A DNA stretch of 64,000 bases from Gammaproteobacteria bacterium (GTDB lineage: Bacteria > Pseudomonadota > Gammaproteobacteria > Steroidobacterales > Steroidobacteraceae). Location of the stretch: the NCBI GenBank assembly GCA_016882265.1, contig VGVB01000007.1, forward strand, positions 1 through 64,000, given 5' to 3'. This document shows positions 45,284-59,715 of this stretch, piece after piece (position 1 is the stretch's first letter; every line of letters begins with the position of its first letter). The position numbers and the translations under genes are program-made. The notes under the pieces are model-generated. The model was given only the letters and a program-made list of their open reading frames with translations, was not told where the DNA came from and ran no database searches.

Positions 45284-46101
45284 GCCGCATCATCGCGGTC
45301 GCCAACCAGAAGGGCGGAGTCGGCAAGACGACCACCGCCGTCAACCTGACGGCCTCGCTGGCGGCGATGCGGCGGCGGGTGCTGCTGGTCGATCTCGACC
45401 CGCAGGGCAACGCGACGATGGGCAGCGGCGTCGACAAGCGCCTGCTCGAGCGCGCCACGACCGACGTGCTGCTCGGCGACTGCCCGGCGGCGGCGGCGAT
45501 CGTGCCGGTCGATCCGGGCGGCTACGACCTGCTGCCGTCGAACCAGGACCTGACCGCGGCGGAAGTCCGGCTGCTGAAGCTGCCGGCGGGACGCGAGCAC
45601 CGGCTCGAACAGGCGCTGGCGCCGCTCGCCGACCGCTACGACCTGATCGTCATCGACTGCCCGCCGGCGCTCAACATCCTGACGCTGAACGCGCTGGTCG
45701 CGGCGGACGCGGTGCTGATCCCGATGCAGTGCGAGTACTACGCGCTCGAAGGCCTGTCCGGCCTGGTCGGCACGATCGAGCAGGTGCGCGGCTCGGTCAA
45801 TCCGCGGCTGCAGATCGAGGGCATCCTGCGCACGATGTTCGACCCCCGCAACAACCTCAGCAACGATGTCTCGGCGCAGCTCATCGAGCACTTCGGCGAG
45901 CGGGTCTTCCGCACGATCATCCCGCGCAACGTGCGCCTCGCCGAGGCGCCGAGCTTCGGCGTGCCGGCGCTGTTCCACGACAAGGAATCGCGCGGTGCGC
46001 TGGCCTATCTCGCCCTCGCCGGCGAGATGGTACGGCGCGCCGAGGACAACGGCGACGCCGCCCGGTCCGGCGCCCTTCCCGGCACTGGCGAAAAAGGGTA
46101 G
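45280..46101 (+). CDS. parA: Chromosome-partitioning ATPase ParA (Soj)
   Basis: A 273-residue deviant Walker ATPase: IIAVANQKGGVGKTTTAVNL (signature Lys), LLVDLDPQGNATMGSG, LIVIDCPPALNILTLNAL and TMFDPRNNLSNDVSAQL. It forms a DNA-bound ATP-dependent gradient that moves ParB-parS complexes and helps segregate the origin. Standard chromosomal position, upstream of parB and the ATP synthase operon. The C-terminal tail (EDNGDAARSGALPGTGEKG) runs into the parA-parB hairpin at 46092-46112. Confidence 0.97.
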   Translation: MSRIIAVANQKGGVGKTTTAVNLTASLAAMRRRVLLVDLDPQGNATMGSGVDKRLLERATTDVLLGDCPAAAAIVPVDPGGYDLLPSNQDLTAAEVRLLKLPAGREHRLEQALAPLADRYDLIVIDCPPALNILTLNALVAADAVLIPMQCEYYALEGLSGLVGTIEQVRGSVNPRLQIEGILRTMFDPRNNLSNDVSAQLIEHFGERVFRTIIPRNVRLAEAPSFGVPALFHDKESRGALAYLALAGEMVRRAEDNGDAARSGALPGTGEKG

Positions 46102-46112
46102 CGTCCCCTTTT
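46092..46112 (+). promoter_or_regulatory. Hairpin at the parA-parB junction, next to the parB start
   Basis: AAAAGGG (46092-46098) pairs with CCCTTTT (46106-46112), with the parA TAG in the 7-nt loop; parB's ATG follows immediately at 46113. No separate purine-rich ribosome site is available for parB, so the GGG of the stem may serve as one and be masked by the hairpin. This could set the ParA:ParB ratio or act as a weak terminator. Confidence 0.4.
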
Positions 46113-47009
46113 ATGAGCGAGCGCAAACGCGGACTGGGGCGCGGGCTGGAGGCACTGCTCGGGCAGGCGGCGCCGCGCGTGGAGCCGGAGCCGGCGGCCG
46201 GGCGCGAGGCGCTCGCCAGGATCCCGGTCGGGCAGCTCGAGCGCGGTCGTTACCAGCCGCGCCTCGATCTGCGCGAGGAGTCGCTGGCCGAACTGGCCGA
46301 CTCGATCCGCGCCCAGGGCCTGATGCAGCCGATCATCGTGCGGCCGCTCGGCCTGCCGCCGCCCGGGGCGGCGCAGCGCTACGAGATCATCGCCGGCGAG
46401 CGGCGCTGGCGGGCCGCCCAGCAGGCGGGTCTGACCGAGGTCCCGGCGATCGTCCGCGAGGTGGACGATGAGGCTGCGGTCGCGATGGCGCTGATCGAGA
46501 ACATCCAGCGCGAGAACCTCAATCCGCTGGAGGAGGCGCGCGCCCTCGAGCGGCTGACCGGCGAATTCGGACTGACCCACCAGGAAGCGGCCGAGGCGGT
46601 CGGGCGTTCCCGCGCGACGGTATCGAACCTGCTGCGCCTGCTCGAACTGCCGGAGGAGGTCCGCAGCCTGGTCGAGCAGCGGCAGATCGAAATGGGCCAT
46701 GCCCGCGCGCTGCTCGCCCTCGCCCACAAGCGCCAGCAGACGGAGGTCGGCGCGCTGGTGGCGAAGAAGGGCCTGTCGGTGCGTGAGACCGAGGCGCTGG
46801 TGCGACGGCTGGTGGCCCGTGGCGAGTCCGGCGCCGGTCCCGCCCCGGCCCGGGAGACGGACCCGGATATCCGCCGGCTGCAGGACGACCTGGCCGACCG
46901 TCTCGGCGCAACGGTCGAGCTGCACCACGCTGCCTCGGGCCGGGGCCGGCTCGTGATCCGCTACCACAGCCTCGACGAGCTCGACGGCATCCTCACGCGG
47001 ATTCGCTGA
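46113..47009 (+). CDS. parB: Chromosome-partitioning protein ParB (Spo0J)
   Basis: A 298-residue CTPase and parS-binding protein. RGLGRGLEALLG at the N-terminus is the ParA-contacting motif. The CTP-binding domain has RYQPR...LAELADSIRAQGLMQPIIVRP, YEIIAGERRWRAAQQAGL and ENIQRENLNPLEEA; a helix-turn-helix follows (LTHQEAAEAVGRSRATVSNLLRLLELP), and a C-terminal dimerisation domain ends at ILTRIR. It loads on parS and spreads as a sliding clamp. I found no parS site by eye in the window. Confidence 0.97.
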   Translation: MSERKRGLGRGLEALLGQAAPRVEPEPAAGREALARIPVGQLERGRYQPRLDLREESLAELADSIRAQGLMQPIIVRPLGLPPPGAAQRYEIIAGERRWRAAQQAGLTEVPAIVREVDDEAAVAMALIENIQRENLNPLEEARALERLTGEFGLTHQEAAEAVGRSRATVSNLLRLLELPEEVRSLVEQRQIEMGHARALLALAHKRQQTEVGALVAKKGLSVRETEALVRRLVARGESGAGPAPARETDPDIRRLQDDLADRLGATVELHHAASGRGRLVIRYHSLDELDGILTRIR

Positions 47010-47058
47010 TCCCGGCGAAAAATAGGGGTTTCCCGCAAGGGGCCGCTGGCCGGGCCGG

Positions 47059-47087
47059 TTGTGCCCCGGCAGGGTGGCCCCTATAAT
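47059..47087 (+). promoter_or_regulatory. Candidate sigma70 promoter of the ATP synthase operon
   Basis: TTGTGC at 47059-47064 and a perfect TATAAT at 47082-47087 are separated by 17 bp, in the 181-bp gap between parB and atpI. Transcription would begin near 47094 and run into the hairpin at 47132-47168 before reaching atpI. Confidence 0.7.
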
Positions 47088-47131
47088 GCCGCGGGTTTTT
47101 CGGCCGCCCTCGCGGCGGGCAGCAATGCAGG

Positions 47132-47171
47132 AACGCCACAGGCCGGTTGGCCCGGTCAGCGTGGCGTTTTT
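47132..47171 (+). terminator. Terminator-like hairpin in the atp operon leader
   Basis: AACGCCAC (47132-47139) and GTGGCGTT (47161-47168) form an 8-bp stem with a 21-nt, GC-rich loop that itself can pair (GGCCGG / CCGGTC), followed by a run of five T. It lies after the promoter and before atpI, where an intrinsic terminator would attenuate ATP synthase expression. Confidence 0.6.
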
Positions 47172-47190
47172 GTTGCCGGCACCGGATGGC

Positions 47191-47562
47191 ATGAACACCG
47201 TTGGCAAGCTGCTGTGCGCGCAATCGCTGGCCGGCCTGCTGGTGGTGGGGATCGCGGGACTCTGGCGCGGCTCCGGACCAGCGGTCGCGGCGCTTGCCGG
47301 GACGCTGATCGGCGTCGTACCGCATGCCTTCCTGGCAGCCCGTGTCCTGGCGCCGCGCGCGGCGCGGGATGCGCGGAGCCTGCTGCGGGCCGGCTGGGTC
47401 GGCGCGCTCGGGCAGCTCGCGATCAGCGCGGTTCTGTTCGCGGCGGCCTTCACGGTGCTGCGGCCGTTGTACGCGGGCTGGCTGTTCGCCGGACTGATCG
47501 CGGGGCAGGTGGCCTGGCCGCTGGTGCTGGCCGTGACCGGCCGGGCCGACCGGCAGAGTTGA
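47191..47562 (+). CDS. atpI: ATP synthase accessory protein AtpI (subunit I)
   Basis: A 123-residue membrane protein with four hydrophobic helices (KLLCAQSLAGLLVVGIAGL; AVAALAGTLIGVVPHAFLAA; GALGQLAISAVLFAAAFTVL; GWLFAGLIAGQVAWPLVLAV). It is the first gene of the operon and assists c-ring assembly and Mg uptake in relatives. A longer frame back to 47059 would start inside the promoter; ATG 47191 gives the normal length. Twelve bp separate it from atpB. Confidence 0.87.
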   Translation: MNTVGKLLCAQSLAGLLVVGIAGLWRGSGPAVAALAGTLIGVVPHAFLAARVLAPRAARDARSLLRAGWVGALGQLAISAVLFAAAFTVLRPLYAGWLFAGLIAGQVAWPLVLAVTGRADRQS

Positions 47563-48684
<1,122 letters not shown>

Positions 48685-48709
48685 TCGCGCCCGGCGCGGG
48701 AGAGGGTCG

Positions 48710-49204
48710 ATGGACTTCAACCTGACACTGATCGGCCAGACGGTCGCGATGATCGTCTTTGTCTGGTTCTGCATGAAATTCATCTGGCCGCCGCTCATGG
48801 CCGCGATCGAGAAGCGCCGCCGGGAAATCGCCGACGGCATCGCCGCCGGCGAGCGCGGCCAGAAGGAACTGGCCGAGGCACGCTCCGGCGCCGAGCAGAT
48901 CCTGCAGGAAGCCCGCCACAAGGCCGTGCAGGTCGTCGACATTGCGCACCGGCGTTCGAACGAACTGATCGGCGAGGCCAAGCAGGTCGCGGTGACCGAG
49001 GGCGAGCGGCTGGTGACGGCCGCGCGCGCCGAAGCCGGCAACGAAACGCTGCGGGCCCGCGATGGCCTGCGCCGCGAGCTGGCGGCGCTGGTCGTGGCCG
49101 GCACCGGGCGGCTGCTCGGGCGCGAAGTGGACGCACGCACCCACGCGGCGCTGCTCGACGAGCTGGCCGCCGAGATCGGCCGCCAGGCACCGGGTCATGG
49201 CTGA
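48710..49204 (+). CDS. atpF: ATP synthase Fo subunit b
   Basis: A 164-residue peripheral-stalk subunit. The N-terminal membrane helix ([24 protein letters not shown]) is followed by a long charged helix ([29 protein letters not shown]...) that dimerises and contacts delta. It overlaps the atpH start by 8 bp. Confidence 0.96.
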   Translation: MDFNLTLIGQTVAMIVFVWFCMKFIWPPLMAAIEKRRREIADGIAAGERGQKELAEARSGAEQILQEARHKAVQVVDIAHRRSNELIGEAKQVAVTEGERLVTAARAEAGNETLRARDGLRRELAALVVAGTGRLLGREVDARTHAALLDELAAEIGRQAPGHG

Positions 49205-49736
49205 GAAGGCGACCATCGCTAGGCCCTATGCGCGCGCGGCCTTCGCGCATGCGCGCGCGGCCGGTGCGCTGGCCGACTGGTCACGGCTGCTCAGCGGCGC
49301 CGCGGACGTGGTCACCGATGCGCGCGTCGCGCGCCTGCTCGGCAACCCGCACGTCAGCGCCGCCGAGCTGGTCGACCTGCTGGTCGACGCGACCGGCGGC
49401 GCGGGCGGCGCCGCGGGCCGCAACTTCATCGCGGTGCTGGCCGGCGCCGGCCGCCTCGGCCTGCTGCCCGAGGTCGCCGCGCAGTACGCCGCGCTGCGGG
49501 CCGGGATCGAGAACGTCGTCGACGTCGAGCTGCTGAGCGCGCTGGAAGTCGCCCCGGAACAGCGCGGCCGGCTCACGGCGGCACTGGCGCAGCGCTTCGG
49601 CGGCCGCGAGGTGCGCCTGCACGTACAACTGGACCCGTCCCTGATCGGCGGTGCGATCGTCCGCGCCGGCGACCTGGTCATCGACGGATCGCTGAAGGGC
49701 CGCCTCGAGCGGCTCGGTTCGGCGCTGACGGCTTAG
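49197..49736 (+). CDS. atpH: ATP synthase F1 subunit delta
   Basis: A 179-residue connector between F1 and the b stalk. [26 protein letters not shown] is the family's N-terminal helical domain; the C-terminal part has [27 protein letters not shown] and the signature [31 protein letters not shown] 49197 lies in the end of atpF. Confidence 0.96.
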   Translation: MAEKATIARPYARAAFAHARAAGALADWSRLLSGAADVVTDARVARLLGNPHVSAAELVDLLVDATGGAGGAAGRNFIAVLAGAGRLGLLPEVAAQYAALRAGIENVVDVELLSALEVAPEQRGRLTAALAQRFGGREVRLHVQLDPSLIGGAIVRAGDLVIDGSLKGRLERLGSALTA

Positions 49737-49752
49737 TCGAGGAAAGCAAGCA

Positions 49753-51294
<1,542 letters not shown>

Positions 51295-51297
51295 CCC

Positions 51298-53573
<2,276 letters not shown>

Positions 53574-53576
53574 GCC

Positions 53577-54005
53577 ATGGCGCACACGATCCACGTCGAC
53601 ATCGTCAGCGCCGAGGGTGAGATCCACTCGGGCGCCGCAACGATGGTGTTCGCGCCGGCATCCGGCGGCGAGGTCGGCATCGCGCCGCGGCACGCGCCGC
53701 TGCTGACCACGCTGAAGGCCGGCGAGGTGCGCGTGCAGACCGAGTCCGGCGAGGAGCTGCTGTTCTGGGTCGGCGGCGGTGCGCTCGAGGTGCAGCCGCA
53801 CAGGGTCACGGTGCTGGCCGACACCGCCGCGCGCGCCCGCGACCTCGACGAGGCCGCGGCGCTGGCCGCGAAGCAGCGCGCCGAAGAGGCGCTGCGCGAC
53901 CGGGTCGGCGCGATGGAAGTGGCCGAGGCGCAGGCCGAGCTGGCGCGTGCCGTGGCCCAGTTACGCGCGATCGAGAAGCTCAGGAAGCTGCGCAAAGGCG
54001 GCTGA
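53577..54005 (+). CDS. atpC: ATP synthase F1 subunit epsilon
   Basis: A 142-residue regulatory subunit. The N-terminal beta sandwich ([41 protein letters not shown]) and the C-terminal two-helix part ([25 protein letters not shown]...) are both present, so ATP-hydrolysis inhibition should be possible. It ends the atp operon. In many gammaproteobacteria glmU follows; here an unrelated convergent gene begins 18 bp on. Confidence 0.96.
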   Translation: MAHTIHVDIVSAEGEIHSGAATMVFAPASGGEVGIAPRHAPLLTTLKAGEVRVQTESGEELLFWVGGGALEVQPHRVTVLADTAARARDLDEAAALAAKQRAEEALRDRVGAMEVAEAQAELARAVAQLRAIEKLRKLRKGG

Positions 54006-54023
54006 GCGCCGGTGCCGCCGGCG

Positions 54024-55052
54024 TTACGGCAACAACGCCAGCTTGCCGATCGTCTGCCCCGACTCGATGCGGCGCTGCGCATCCGCGGCCCGCGCCAGCG
54101 GGAAGGTGGCGACCGGCAGCGGCTGCAGCTCGGCGCGCGCAAAGCGCGCCAGCAGCCACTGCATGCCGGCGCGCAGGCGCGGCGCCTGCTGCTGCAGGAA
54201 GCTGAGGTTCGCGGCGATCACGCTGCGGTTCAGCTCCGTCATCCGCAGCGGGTTGAAGCGCGGCGTGCGCAGCCAGTTCCAGCCGAGGCGCAGCCAGTTC
54301 ACGCGGCCGGTACGCGGGAGCATGCCGTGGAAGCCGTAGACGGCGAGCTTGCCGGCCGGCGCGAGCCGCGCCCAGCTTTCGCGCAGCGTGGTCACGCCAT
54401 TCGCGTCGAAGATCGCCTGGTAGCCGCCGGGAGCCAGCCGCGCGGCTTCCGCCCAGAGGTCCTGCGCTGACTTGTCGATTACCGCATCGGCACCCTGCTC
54501 GCGGCAGGCGGCGACCTTATGCGCAGCGCCGACGACACCGATCACGCGACAGCCGGCGAGGCGGCCGAGCTGCACGAGCGCGGAACCGACGCCGCCGGCC
54601 GCCGAATGCACCAGCCAGCAGTCGCCGGCATGCAGGTGCACGAGTTCGTGCACCAGGAACCAGGCGGTCAGAAACACCGTCGGCAGCGTTGCGCCCTCGA
54701 TCAGGCTGATCCCCGCCGGCAACGGGAACACCGCGTCGGCGGCGAGCACGCCGTGGCTGGTGTAGCCACCGAACAGCGTCAGCCCGATCACCGGGTCGCC
54801 GACGCCGAGACCGGTGACGCCGGCACCGAGCGCCGCGATGCGGCCGGCGATCTCAAATCCCGGCGTGATCGGGTAGCCGTGCAGCTTCCGCGCCGAGGCG
54901 TACAACCCCATGCGGATGATACTGTCGGCGTAGTTGACGCCGCAGGCCGCGACGGCGACCAGCACCTCACCCGGGCCGGGACGCGGCTCCGGCTCCTCGA
55001 CGAGGCGCAGCGCCGCGTAACCGCCCGGTCGATCGATGACGATCCGTCTCAC
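54024..55052 (-). CDS. Zinc-independent quinone-oxidoreductase-like MDR protein
   Basis: A 342-residue medium-chain dehydrogenase/reductase. ACGVNYADSIIRMGLYASARKLHGYPITPGFEIAGRI, VHSAAGGVGSALVQLGRLAGC as NADPH site, and LTLFGGYTSHG; no zinc cysteines. The LRLGWNWLRTPRFNPLRMTELNRSV insert and the overall form recall the VAT-1/quinone reductase subgroup. It is convergent with the ATP synthase operon, separated by 18 bp in which a short CGCCGG/CCGGCG stem could end transcription of both. Function: NADPH-dependent reduction of an enone or quinone, unspecified. Confidence 0.88.
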   Translation of the reverse strand: MRRIVIDRPGGYAALRLVEEPEPRPGPGEVLVAVAACGVNYADSIIRMGLYASARKLHGYPITPGFEIAGRIAALGAGVTGLGVGDPVIGLTLFGGYTSHGVLAADAVFPLPAGISLIEGATLPTVFLTAWFLVHELVHLHAGDCWLVHSAAGGVGSALVQLGRLAGCRVIGVVGAAHKVAACREQGADAVIDKSAQDLWAEAARLAPGGYQAIFDANGVTTLRESWARLAPAGKLAVYGFHGMLPRTGRVNWLRLGWNWLRTPRFNPLRMTELNRSVIAANLSFLQQQAPRLRAGMQWLLARFARAELQPLPVATFPLARAADAQRRIESGQTIGKLALLP

Positions 55053-55125
55053 CTGCGCCTGCCTCCATACGGCTGACCGGGCTCATTTTGACGGACTGGC
55101 GGCATCACTGTAGCCTCGCCGGAGC

Positions 55126-55629
55126 ATGCGATTGCAGAGCGTCGAAATCATCCTCGCAGCGCTCCAGGCTGCCGCGGTCCGCTACCTGATTGCTGGCGGT
55201 CTGGCCGTGAACGCGCACGGATACCTCCGGTTCACGAAGGACGTCGACCTCGTCATCGAACTGGAGCCGGGCAATCTGCGATCGGCCCTGGAGGCTCTGG
55301 GCCGGCTCGGCTACAGGCCGGCAGTGCCAGTACCGCTCGCGCAGTTCGCGGATCCGGTGCGCCGGGAATCATGGGTGCGGGACAAGGGCCTGCAGGTCTT
55401 CCAGCTCTGGAGCGACGCTCATCCGGAGACCTCGGTGGATCTGTTCGTAACCATGCCGTTCGACTTCGAGCGGGAGTACGATCGGGCGCTGGTCAAGCCG
55501 TTGCGCGCGGACCTCGCGGTTCGCTTCGTGTCCATCCCGACGCTGATCCGCATGAAAGAGCTGGCCGGCCGGCCGCAGGATCTGATCGACATCGAGCACC
55601 TGCGCCTGCGGCAGACGGACCATGAGTGA
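55126..55629 (+). CDS. Nucleotidyltransferase (AbiEii/MNT-like)
   Basis: A 167-residue protein of the nucleotidyltransferase fold. IAGGLAVNAHGYLRFTKDVDLVIEL carries the GG...TKDVDL motif with the two catalytic aspartates, and SVDLFVTMPFDFEREYDRAL gives the third acidic residue. LPIRMKEL-like ending is seen as IPTLIRMKELAGRPQDLIDIEHLRL, typical of AbiEii-type toxins and DUF6036-like proteins. The small gene after it overlaps by 8 bp, suggesting a toxin-antitoxin or defence pair. AT-richer than the surrounding atp genes. Confidence 0.82.
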   Translation: MRLQSVEIILAALQAAAVRYLIAGGLAVNAHGYLRFTKDVDLVIELEPGNLRSALEALGRLGYRPAVPVPLAQFADPVRRESWVRDKGLQVFQLWSDAHPETSVDLFVTMPFDFEREYDRALVKPLRADLAVRFVSIPTLIRMKELAGRPQDLIDIEHLRLRQTDHE

Positions 55630-55846
55630 CGATCCACCCGCCGGCAATGGGCCGGCCGACTGGGCGGCCGCGACCTTCGCCGGCGCACGCCGCGAGCAAC
55701 TGCGGCGCTGGGCGAAGCTGTCGCTGCGCCAGATTCTCGAAGCGCAGGAAGAGATGCAGGAGCTGGCGCTGCGGCTCGCGGGCACCGCGGGCGAGTCGCC
55801 GGCGCCGGCCGGCGAACCGCCCGCCGGCCGTTCAGGCGGCGACTGA
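55622..55846 (+). CDS. Small protein paired with nucleotidyltransferase, putative partner/antitoxin
   Basis: A 74-residue acidic protein ([19 protein letters not shown]...). [32 protein letters not shown] forms a predicted helical segment resembling short proteins commonly found next to AbiEii-like nucleotidyltransferases. It overlaps that gene by 8 bp (coupled), and its own 3' end overlaps the convergent TrpB2 gene by 15 bp. No DNA-binding domain is visible. Function is inferred from the pairing only. Confidence 0.62.
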   Translation: MSDDPPAGNGPADWAAATFAGARREQLRRWAKLSLRQILEAQEEMQELALRLAGTAGESPAPAGEPPAGRSGGD

Positions 55847-57196
55847 CGGCAGAGAATCCAGCGACTTCTGCAGCGCCTCCGGCGAGTACTCCGTGTCGTA
55901 GAGCTTGCCGGCGAAGTAGTCGGTGTAGGCCTGCATGTCGAAGTTGCCGTGGCCGGACAGGTTGAACAGGATCGTCCGCGGCGTGCCCTCGCGCTTGCAG
56001 CGCAGCGCCTCGTCGATCGCGCAGCGCACCGCGTGGTTCGACTCGGGCGCCGGCAGGATGCCCTCGGCGCGGCCGAACTGCACCCCGGCTTCGAAGCACT
56101 CGAGCTGGTGATAGGCGCGGGCGGTCGCATATCCTTCGGCGACGATCTGGCTGACCAGCGGCGCCATGCCGTGGTAGCGCAGGCCGCCGGCGTGGAAGCC
56201 CGGCGGCACGAAGGTCGCGCCGAGCGTGTGCATCTTGACCAGCGGCGTCAGGTGCGCGGTGTCACCGAAGTCGTAGGCGTAACGGCCCTTGGTCAGCGTC
56301 GGGCAGTTGGCCGGCTCGGTGGCGATGACCTCAACCTTGCGGCCGCCGCGCAACTGCTCGCCGATGAACGGGAAGGCGATGCCGGCGAAATTGCTGCCGC
56401 CGCCGGTGCAACCGATGACGATGTCGGGGTAGTCGTTAGCCAGCTCGAACTGGCGCAGGGCCTCGATGCCGATCACCGTCTGGTGCAGCAGCACGTGGTT
56501 CAGCACCGAGCCGAGCGCGTACTTGGTGTCGTCGCGCTGCACCGCCCGCTCGACCGCCTCGCTGATCGCGATGCCGAGACTGCCGGTGTGGTCCGGGTTG
56601 GCCTGCAGCACCGCGCGGCCGGCCTCGGTCATGTCGCTCGGGCTGGCGATGCAGGTCGCGCCGAAGCTCTCCATGAACGCGCGCCGGTACGGCTTCTGGT
56701 GATAGCTGACCTTGACCATGAACACTTCGATCTCGAGTCCGAACAGCGCCCCGGCCAGCGACAGCGACGAGCCCCACTGCCCGGCGCCGGTTTCAGTGGT
56801 GATGCGCCTGACGCCTTCCTGCTTCGAGTAGAAGGCCTGCGCGATCGCCGTGTTCGGCTTGTGGCTGCCGGCCGGGCTGACGCCCTCGTACTTGTAGTAG
56901 ATCCGCGCCGGCGTATCCAGCGCGCGCTCGAGGCGCCGCGCCCGGTACAGCGGCGACGGCCGCCACTGCCGCAGGATGTCCCGCACCGGCTTCGGGATGT
57001 CGATGTAGCGCTCGCTGCTGACCTCCTGCTGGATCACCGCCATCGGGAACAGCGGCGCCAGGTCGGCCGGGCCGATCGGCTGGCCGGTCGCCGGGTGCAG
57101 CACCGCCGCCGGCGGGTTCGGCAGGTCCGCCACGATGTTGTACCACTGCTTCGGCAGATCCTCTTCGCTCAACAGATACTTCACCGTGTCGGACAT
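55832..57196 (-). CDS. TrpB-like pyridoxal-phosphate enzyme (TrpB2)
   Basis: A 454-residue PLP protein of the TrpB2 group (longer than the usual TrpB of about 400). [39 protein letters not shown] contains the PLP lysine in [25 protein letters not shown] and [17 protein letters not shown] hold the phosphate-binding glycines; [21 protein letters not shown] is the substrate Glu region. No trpA or other tryptophan gene is near, so it may salvage indole plus serine or act on another beta-substitution. It begins with ATG at 57196. Confidence 0.92.
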   Translation of the reverse strand: MSDTVKYLLSEEDLPKQWYNIVADLPNPPAAVLHPATGQPIGPADLAPLFPMAVIQQEVSSERYIDIPKPVRDILRQWRPSPLYRARRLERALDTPARIYYKYEGVSPAGSHKPNTAIAQAFYSKQEGVRRITTETGAGQWGSSLSLAGALFGLEIEVFMVKVSYHQKPYRRAFMESFGATCIASPSDMTEAGRAVLQANPDHTGSLGIAISEAVERAVQRDDTKYALGSVLNHVLLHQTVIGIEALRQFELANDYPDIVIGCTGGGSNFAGIAFPFIGEQLRGGRKVEVIATEPANCPTLTKGRYAYDFGDTAHLTPLVKMHTLGATFVPPGFHAGGLRYHGMAPLVSQIVAEGYATARAYHQLECFEAGVQFGRAEGILPAPESNHAVRCAIDEALRCKREGTPRTILFNLSGHGNFDMQAYTDYFAGKLYDTEYSPEALQKSLDSLPSVAA

Positions 57197-57257
57197 GGCT
57201 GCTGTTCGCTCCTTCGTCTGCGTTGCGCTGCGACCCCTGAATCGTCCGTGACTCGTC

Positions 57258-59660
57258 TCAGAGCGACCAGCTCACGCGCAGGTAGTACTGCCGGCCGCGG
57301 TCGTACAGCCCCTCGTAGGAGGAGAAGGCATCGCCGAACACGCCGCTGACCAGGTACTTTTCGTCGGTCAGGTTGGTGGCGCCGAGCGTCAGCGACCAGC
57401 CCTTGTCCGGGTCGCGGAGCGCAACGCTGGCGTTGACGAGCTGGTAGTCGTCCTGCGCGAGCTGCGGCGCGTTGAACGCGTCGTTGTACAGCTTGCTGCG
57501 GTACGACCAGTCGACGCGCGGCGTGACGACGTAGTTGCCGGCGAACCAGTCGTGCGTGAGGCCGGCGTTCAGCGACCACTTCGAGATCCGCTCCAGTTCG
57601 GCAGTGATACTGACGCGGGTCGACGGGTCGATCGCGTCGTAGCCGGCGTCGGTGTAGCCGACACTGGCCTCGAAGAAGGTCGAGCCGCCGAGCGCGAACT
57701 GGCCCTCGAGCTCGAAGCCGTCGATGCTCGCGCCGGCCGCGTTGCGATACACCGGGGCGACGCTGGTGAAGACCGAGATCTGCAGGTCCTTGTAGTCGGT
57801 GTGATAGGCGGCGCCGCTGACCCGCACCTTCGAGTCGGCCGAGACATAGCGGAAGCCGGCCTCGTACACCGTCACGAACTCCGGGTCGAAGCCCGGGATG
57901 CAGTCCTCCGGCACCGGCGAGCAGGTGATCCCCGGCAGCAGCGGCGGCAGCACCCGCTGCGTGAACCCGCCGGACTTGAAGCCCTCGCTGTAGGACACGT
58001 AGGTCATCAGCGCGTCGTTCCAGTCGAAGGACAGGTTGACCATCGGCGTGGCCTGGCTCTCCTTCAGCGTCTTCTCGACCGCCGGCAGGATCGGCGTGCC
58101 GGGCGTGAAGATGAACTGCTGCGGCGGCGACAGGAAGCCGGCCATCGCCGGGTTCAGCGTGTAAATCTCCTGGTCCGGCAGAAACTTCTTCTCGTCCTCG
58201 GTCCAGCGCACGCCGGCGGTCAGGTGCAGGCGCTCGGTCACGTCGAAGGTGCCCTGGGCGAAGATCGCCTGGCTGGAGTTGTCGAAGTAGCCGCCGCTGC
58301 GGAAGCTCGAGATCAGGAAGTCCAGCTCGTTGATGTTGAGGCCGTCCTCCTGGAACCAGTACAGCCCGAGGATCCAGGTCAGCCGCTCGTCGAAGCTCTG
58401 GCCGAGGAGTTGCAGTTCCTGCGAGAGCTGTTCCTGGTCGACGTAGTCGTAGAACTGCGAGATCGTCAGCGGCGAGTGGTCGCCGTCGCGCGAGAACTCG
58501 CTCTCGAGGCTGCGATACGCGGTGATCGAACGGAGCTGCAACTGGTCGGTGATGTCCCAGGCGACGTTCAGCGCCGTGCCCCAGATCGTCGCCTCGGAGA
58601 ATGCCGGCGCGGTGCCCGCGTTCGGGCCGTTGACGCCGGTCACATAACGGTAGTCGTAGCAAAACGGATTGCTGCTCAGCGGGGCCGCGGGCGTGGCACA
58701 CTCCGGCGGCGGCGGGCCCGGCGGCAGCGGGTTCGGCACGGCGCCGCCGAGCGTGGCCGCGACGTTGTTGAAGAACACGAACGGCGGCGTGCTCGGGTCG
58801 ATGGTCACCGGTCCGAAACGGATGTCGACCAGCGACAGCGCCGGCCCGGTCTCGTCGTCCTTGCTCCAGTCCAGCGACCAGTCCACGGTCACGCGATCGC
58901 TCGGCAGCCAGCGCACGTCGAGGCGCGCGGTGTTCGTGTCGTCCTCGCCGAGTTCGACGCCGTCGAGGCGCTTCACGTAGCCGTCCTGGTTGAAGGACGC
59001 CGCGGTCAGCTTGGCGAACAGGTGATCCGACAGCGGGACGTTGACCGAGCCCTTGAGGTCGGTGCGCGAGTCGCTGCCGATGGTCACCGCGACGTTCGCG
59101 GCGAACTCGTCGTGCGGCTTGGCCGCCGTGATGCTGACCGCGCCGCCGATCGTGTTGCGGCCGAACAGGGTGCCCTGCGGCCCGCGCAGGATCTCGACCC
59201 GCTCGAAGTCGAGCAGGTTGAGGATCGCGCCGACCGAACGGGCGATGTAGACGCCGTCCACGTACAGGCCGACGCCCGGATCGGTGGTCGGCGTGAATTC
59301 CTTGGCGCCGATGCCGCGGATATAGATGCTGGCGACGTTGCTCGAGCCGCCGAAGCTCGGGTTGTTCTGGAACGTGACGTTCGGTGAGAGATGGCCGAGG
59401 TCACCGATCCGCTCGACGCCGCGGGCCTCGAGGGTCGCGCCGGTGAAGGCTGTGACCGACAGCGGCAGCTCGTCGAGGGACTCCTCGCGCCGGCGTGCCG
59501 TGACGGTGATCTCCTCGGACAACGTGCTGACGCTGCCACCGCTGCCGCTCGAACCGCCCGTCTGGGCCGTGGCGGTGAAACAACCGCCGAGTGCGGCGAG
59601 GAACACGAGTTGGCGCGCACACAGGCGCATCACCGGGCTGTGACGTCGATGGCTGAGCAT
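57258..59660 (-). CDS. TonB-dependent outer-membrane receptor
   Basis: An 800-residue receptor. The signal peptide ends near [10 protein letters not shown], followed by a low-complexity GSGGS linker, a TonB-box-like [20 protein letters not shown], the plug domain ([26 protein letters not shown]) and a barrel finishing with YLRVSWSL. Start at 59660 (MLSHRRHSP), with GGGGGAT upstream. A proline-rich segment [13 protein letters not shown] in the middle is an extracellular loop with cysteines. It is similar in type to the receptor at 35277-37682 but not closely so. The ligand is unknown; location next to the hut genes gives no clear hint. Confidence 0.92.
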   Translation of the reverse strand: MLSHRRHSPVMRLCARQLVFLAALGGCFTATAQTGGSSGSGGSVSTLSEEITVTARRREESLDELPLSVTAFTGATLEARGVERIGDLGHLSPNVTFQNNPSFGGSSNVASIYIRGIGAKEFTPTTDPGVGLYVDGVYIARSVGAILNLLDFERVEILRGPQGTLFGRNTIGGAVSITAAKPHDEFAANVAVTIGSDSRTDLKGSVNVPLSDHLFAKLTAASFNQDGYVKRLDGVELGEDDTNTARLDVRWLPSDRVTVDWSLDWSKDDETGPALSLVDIRFGPVTIDPSTPPFVFFNNVAATLGGAVPNPLPPGPPPPECATPAAPLSSNPFCYDYRYVTGVNGPNAGTAPAFSEATIWGTALNVAWDITDQLQLRSITAYRSLESEFSRDGDHSPLTISQFYDYVDQEQLSQELQLLGQSFDERLTWILGLYWFQEDGLNINELDFLISSFRSGGYFDNSSQAIFAQGTFDVTERLHLTAGVRWTEDEKKFLPDQEIYTLNPAMAGFLSPPQQFIFTPGTPILPAVEKTLKESQATPMVNLSFDWNDALMTYVSYSEGFKSGGFTQRVLPPLLPGITCSPVPEDCIPGFDPEFVTVYEAGFRYVSADSKVRVSGAAYHTDYKDLQISVFTSVAPVYRNAAGASIDGFELEGQFALGGSTFFEASVGYTDAGYDAIDPSTRVSITAELERISKWSLNAGLTHDWFAGNYVVTPRVDWSYRSKLYNDAFNAPQLAQDDYQLVNASVALRDPDKGWSLTLGATNLTDEKYLVSGVFGDAFSSYEGLYDRGRQYYLRVSWSL

Positions 59661-59715
59661 GAGATCCCCCTGAGATCGGACGGCTACCGTGCCGTCGCAG
59701 GGCGATGCTAACACA

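Noticed and set aside
45280..47190. parS partition site near parAB
   Set aside because: I looked for TGTTTCACGTGAAACA-like sequences; the few CACGTG cores, for example near 45063, are in coding sequence and do not match the flanks. A proper pattern search over the genome is needed to locate parS.
54006..54023. Intrinsic terminator between atpC and the convergent oxidoreductase gene
   Set aside because: A short CGCCGG/CCGGCG stem is possible but there is no T-run on either side, so I do not list it as a terminator.
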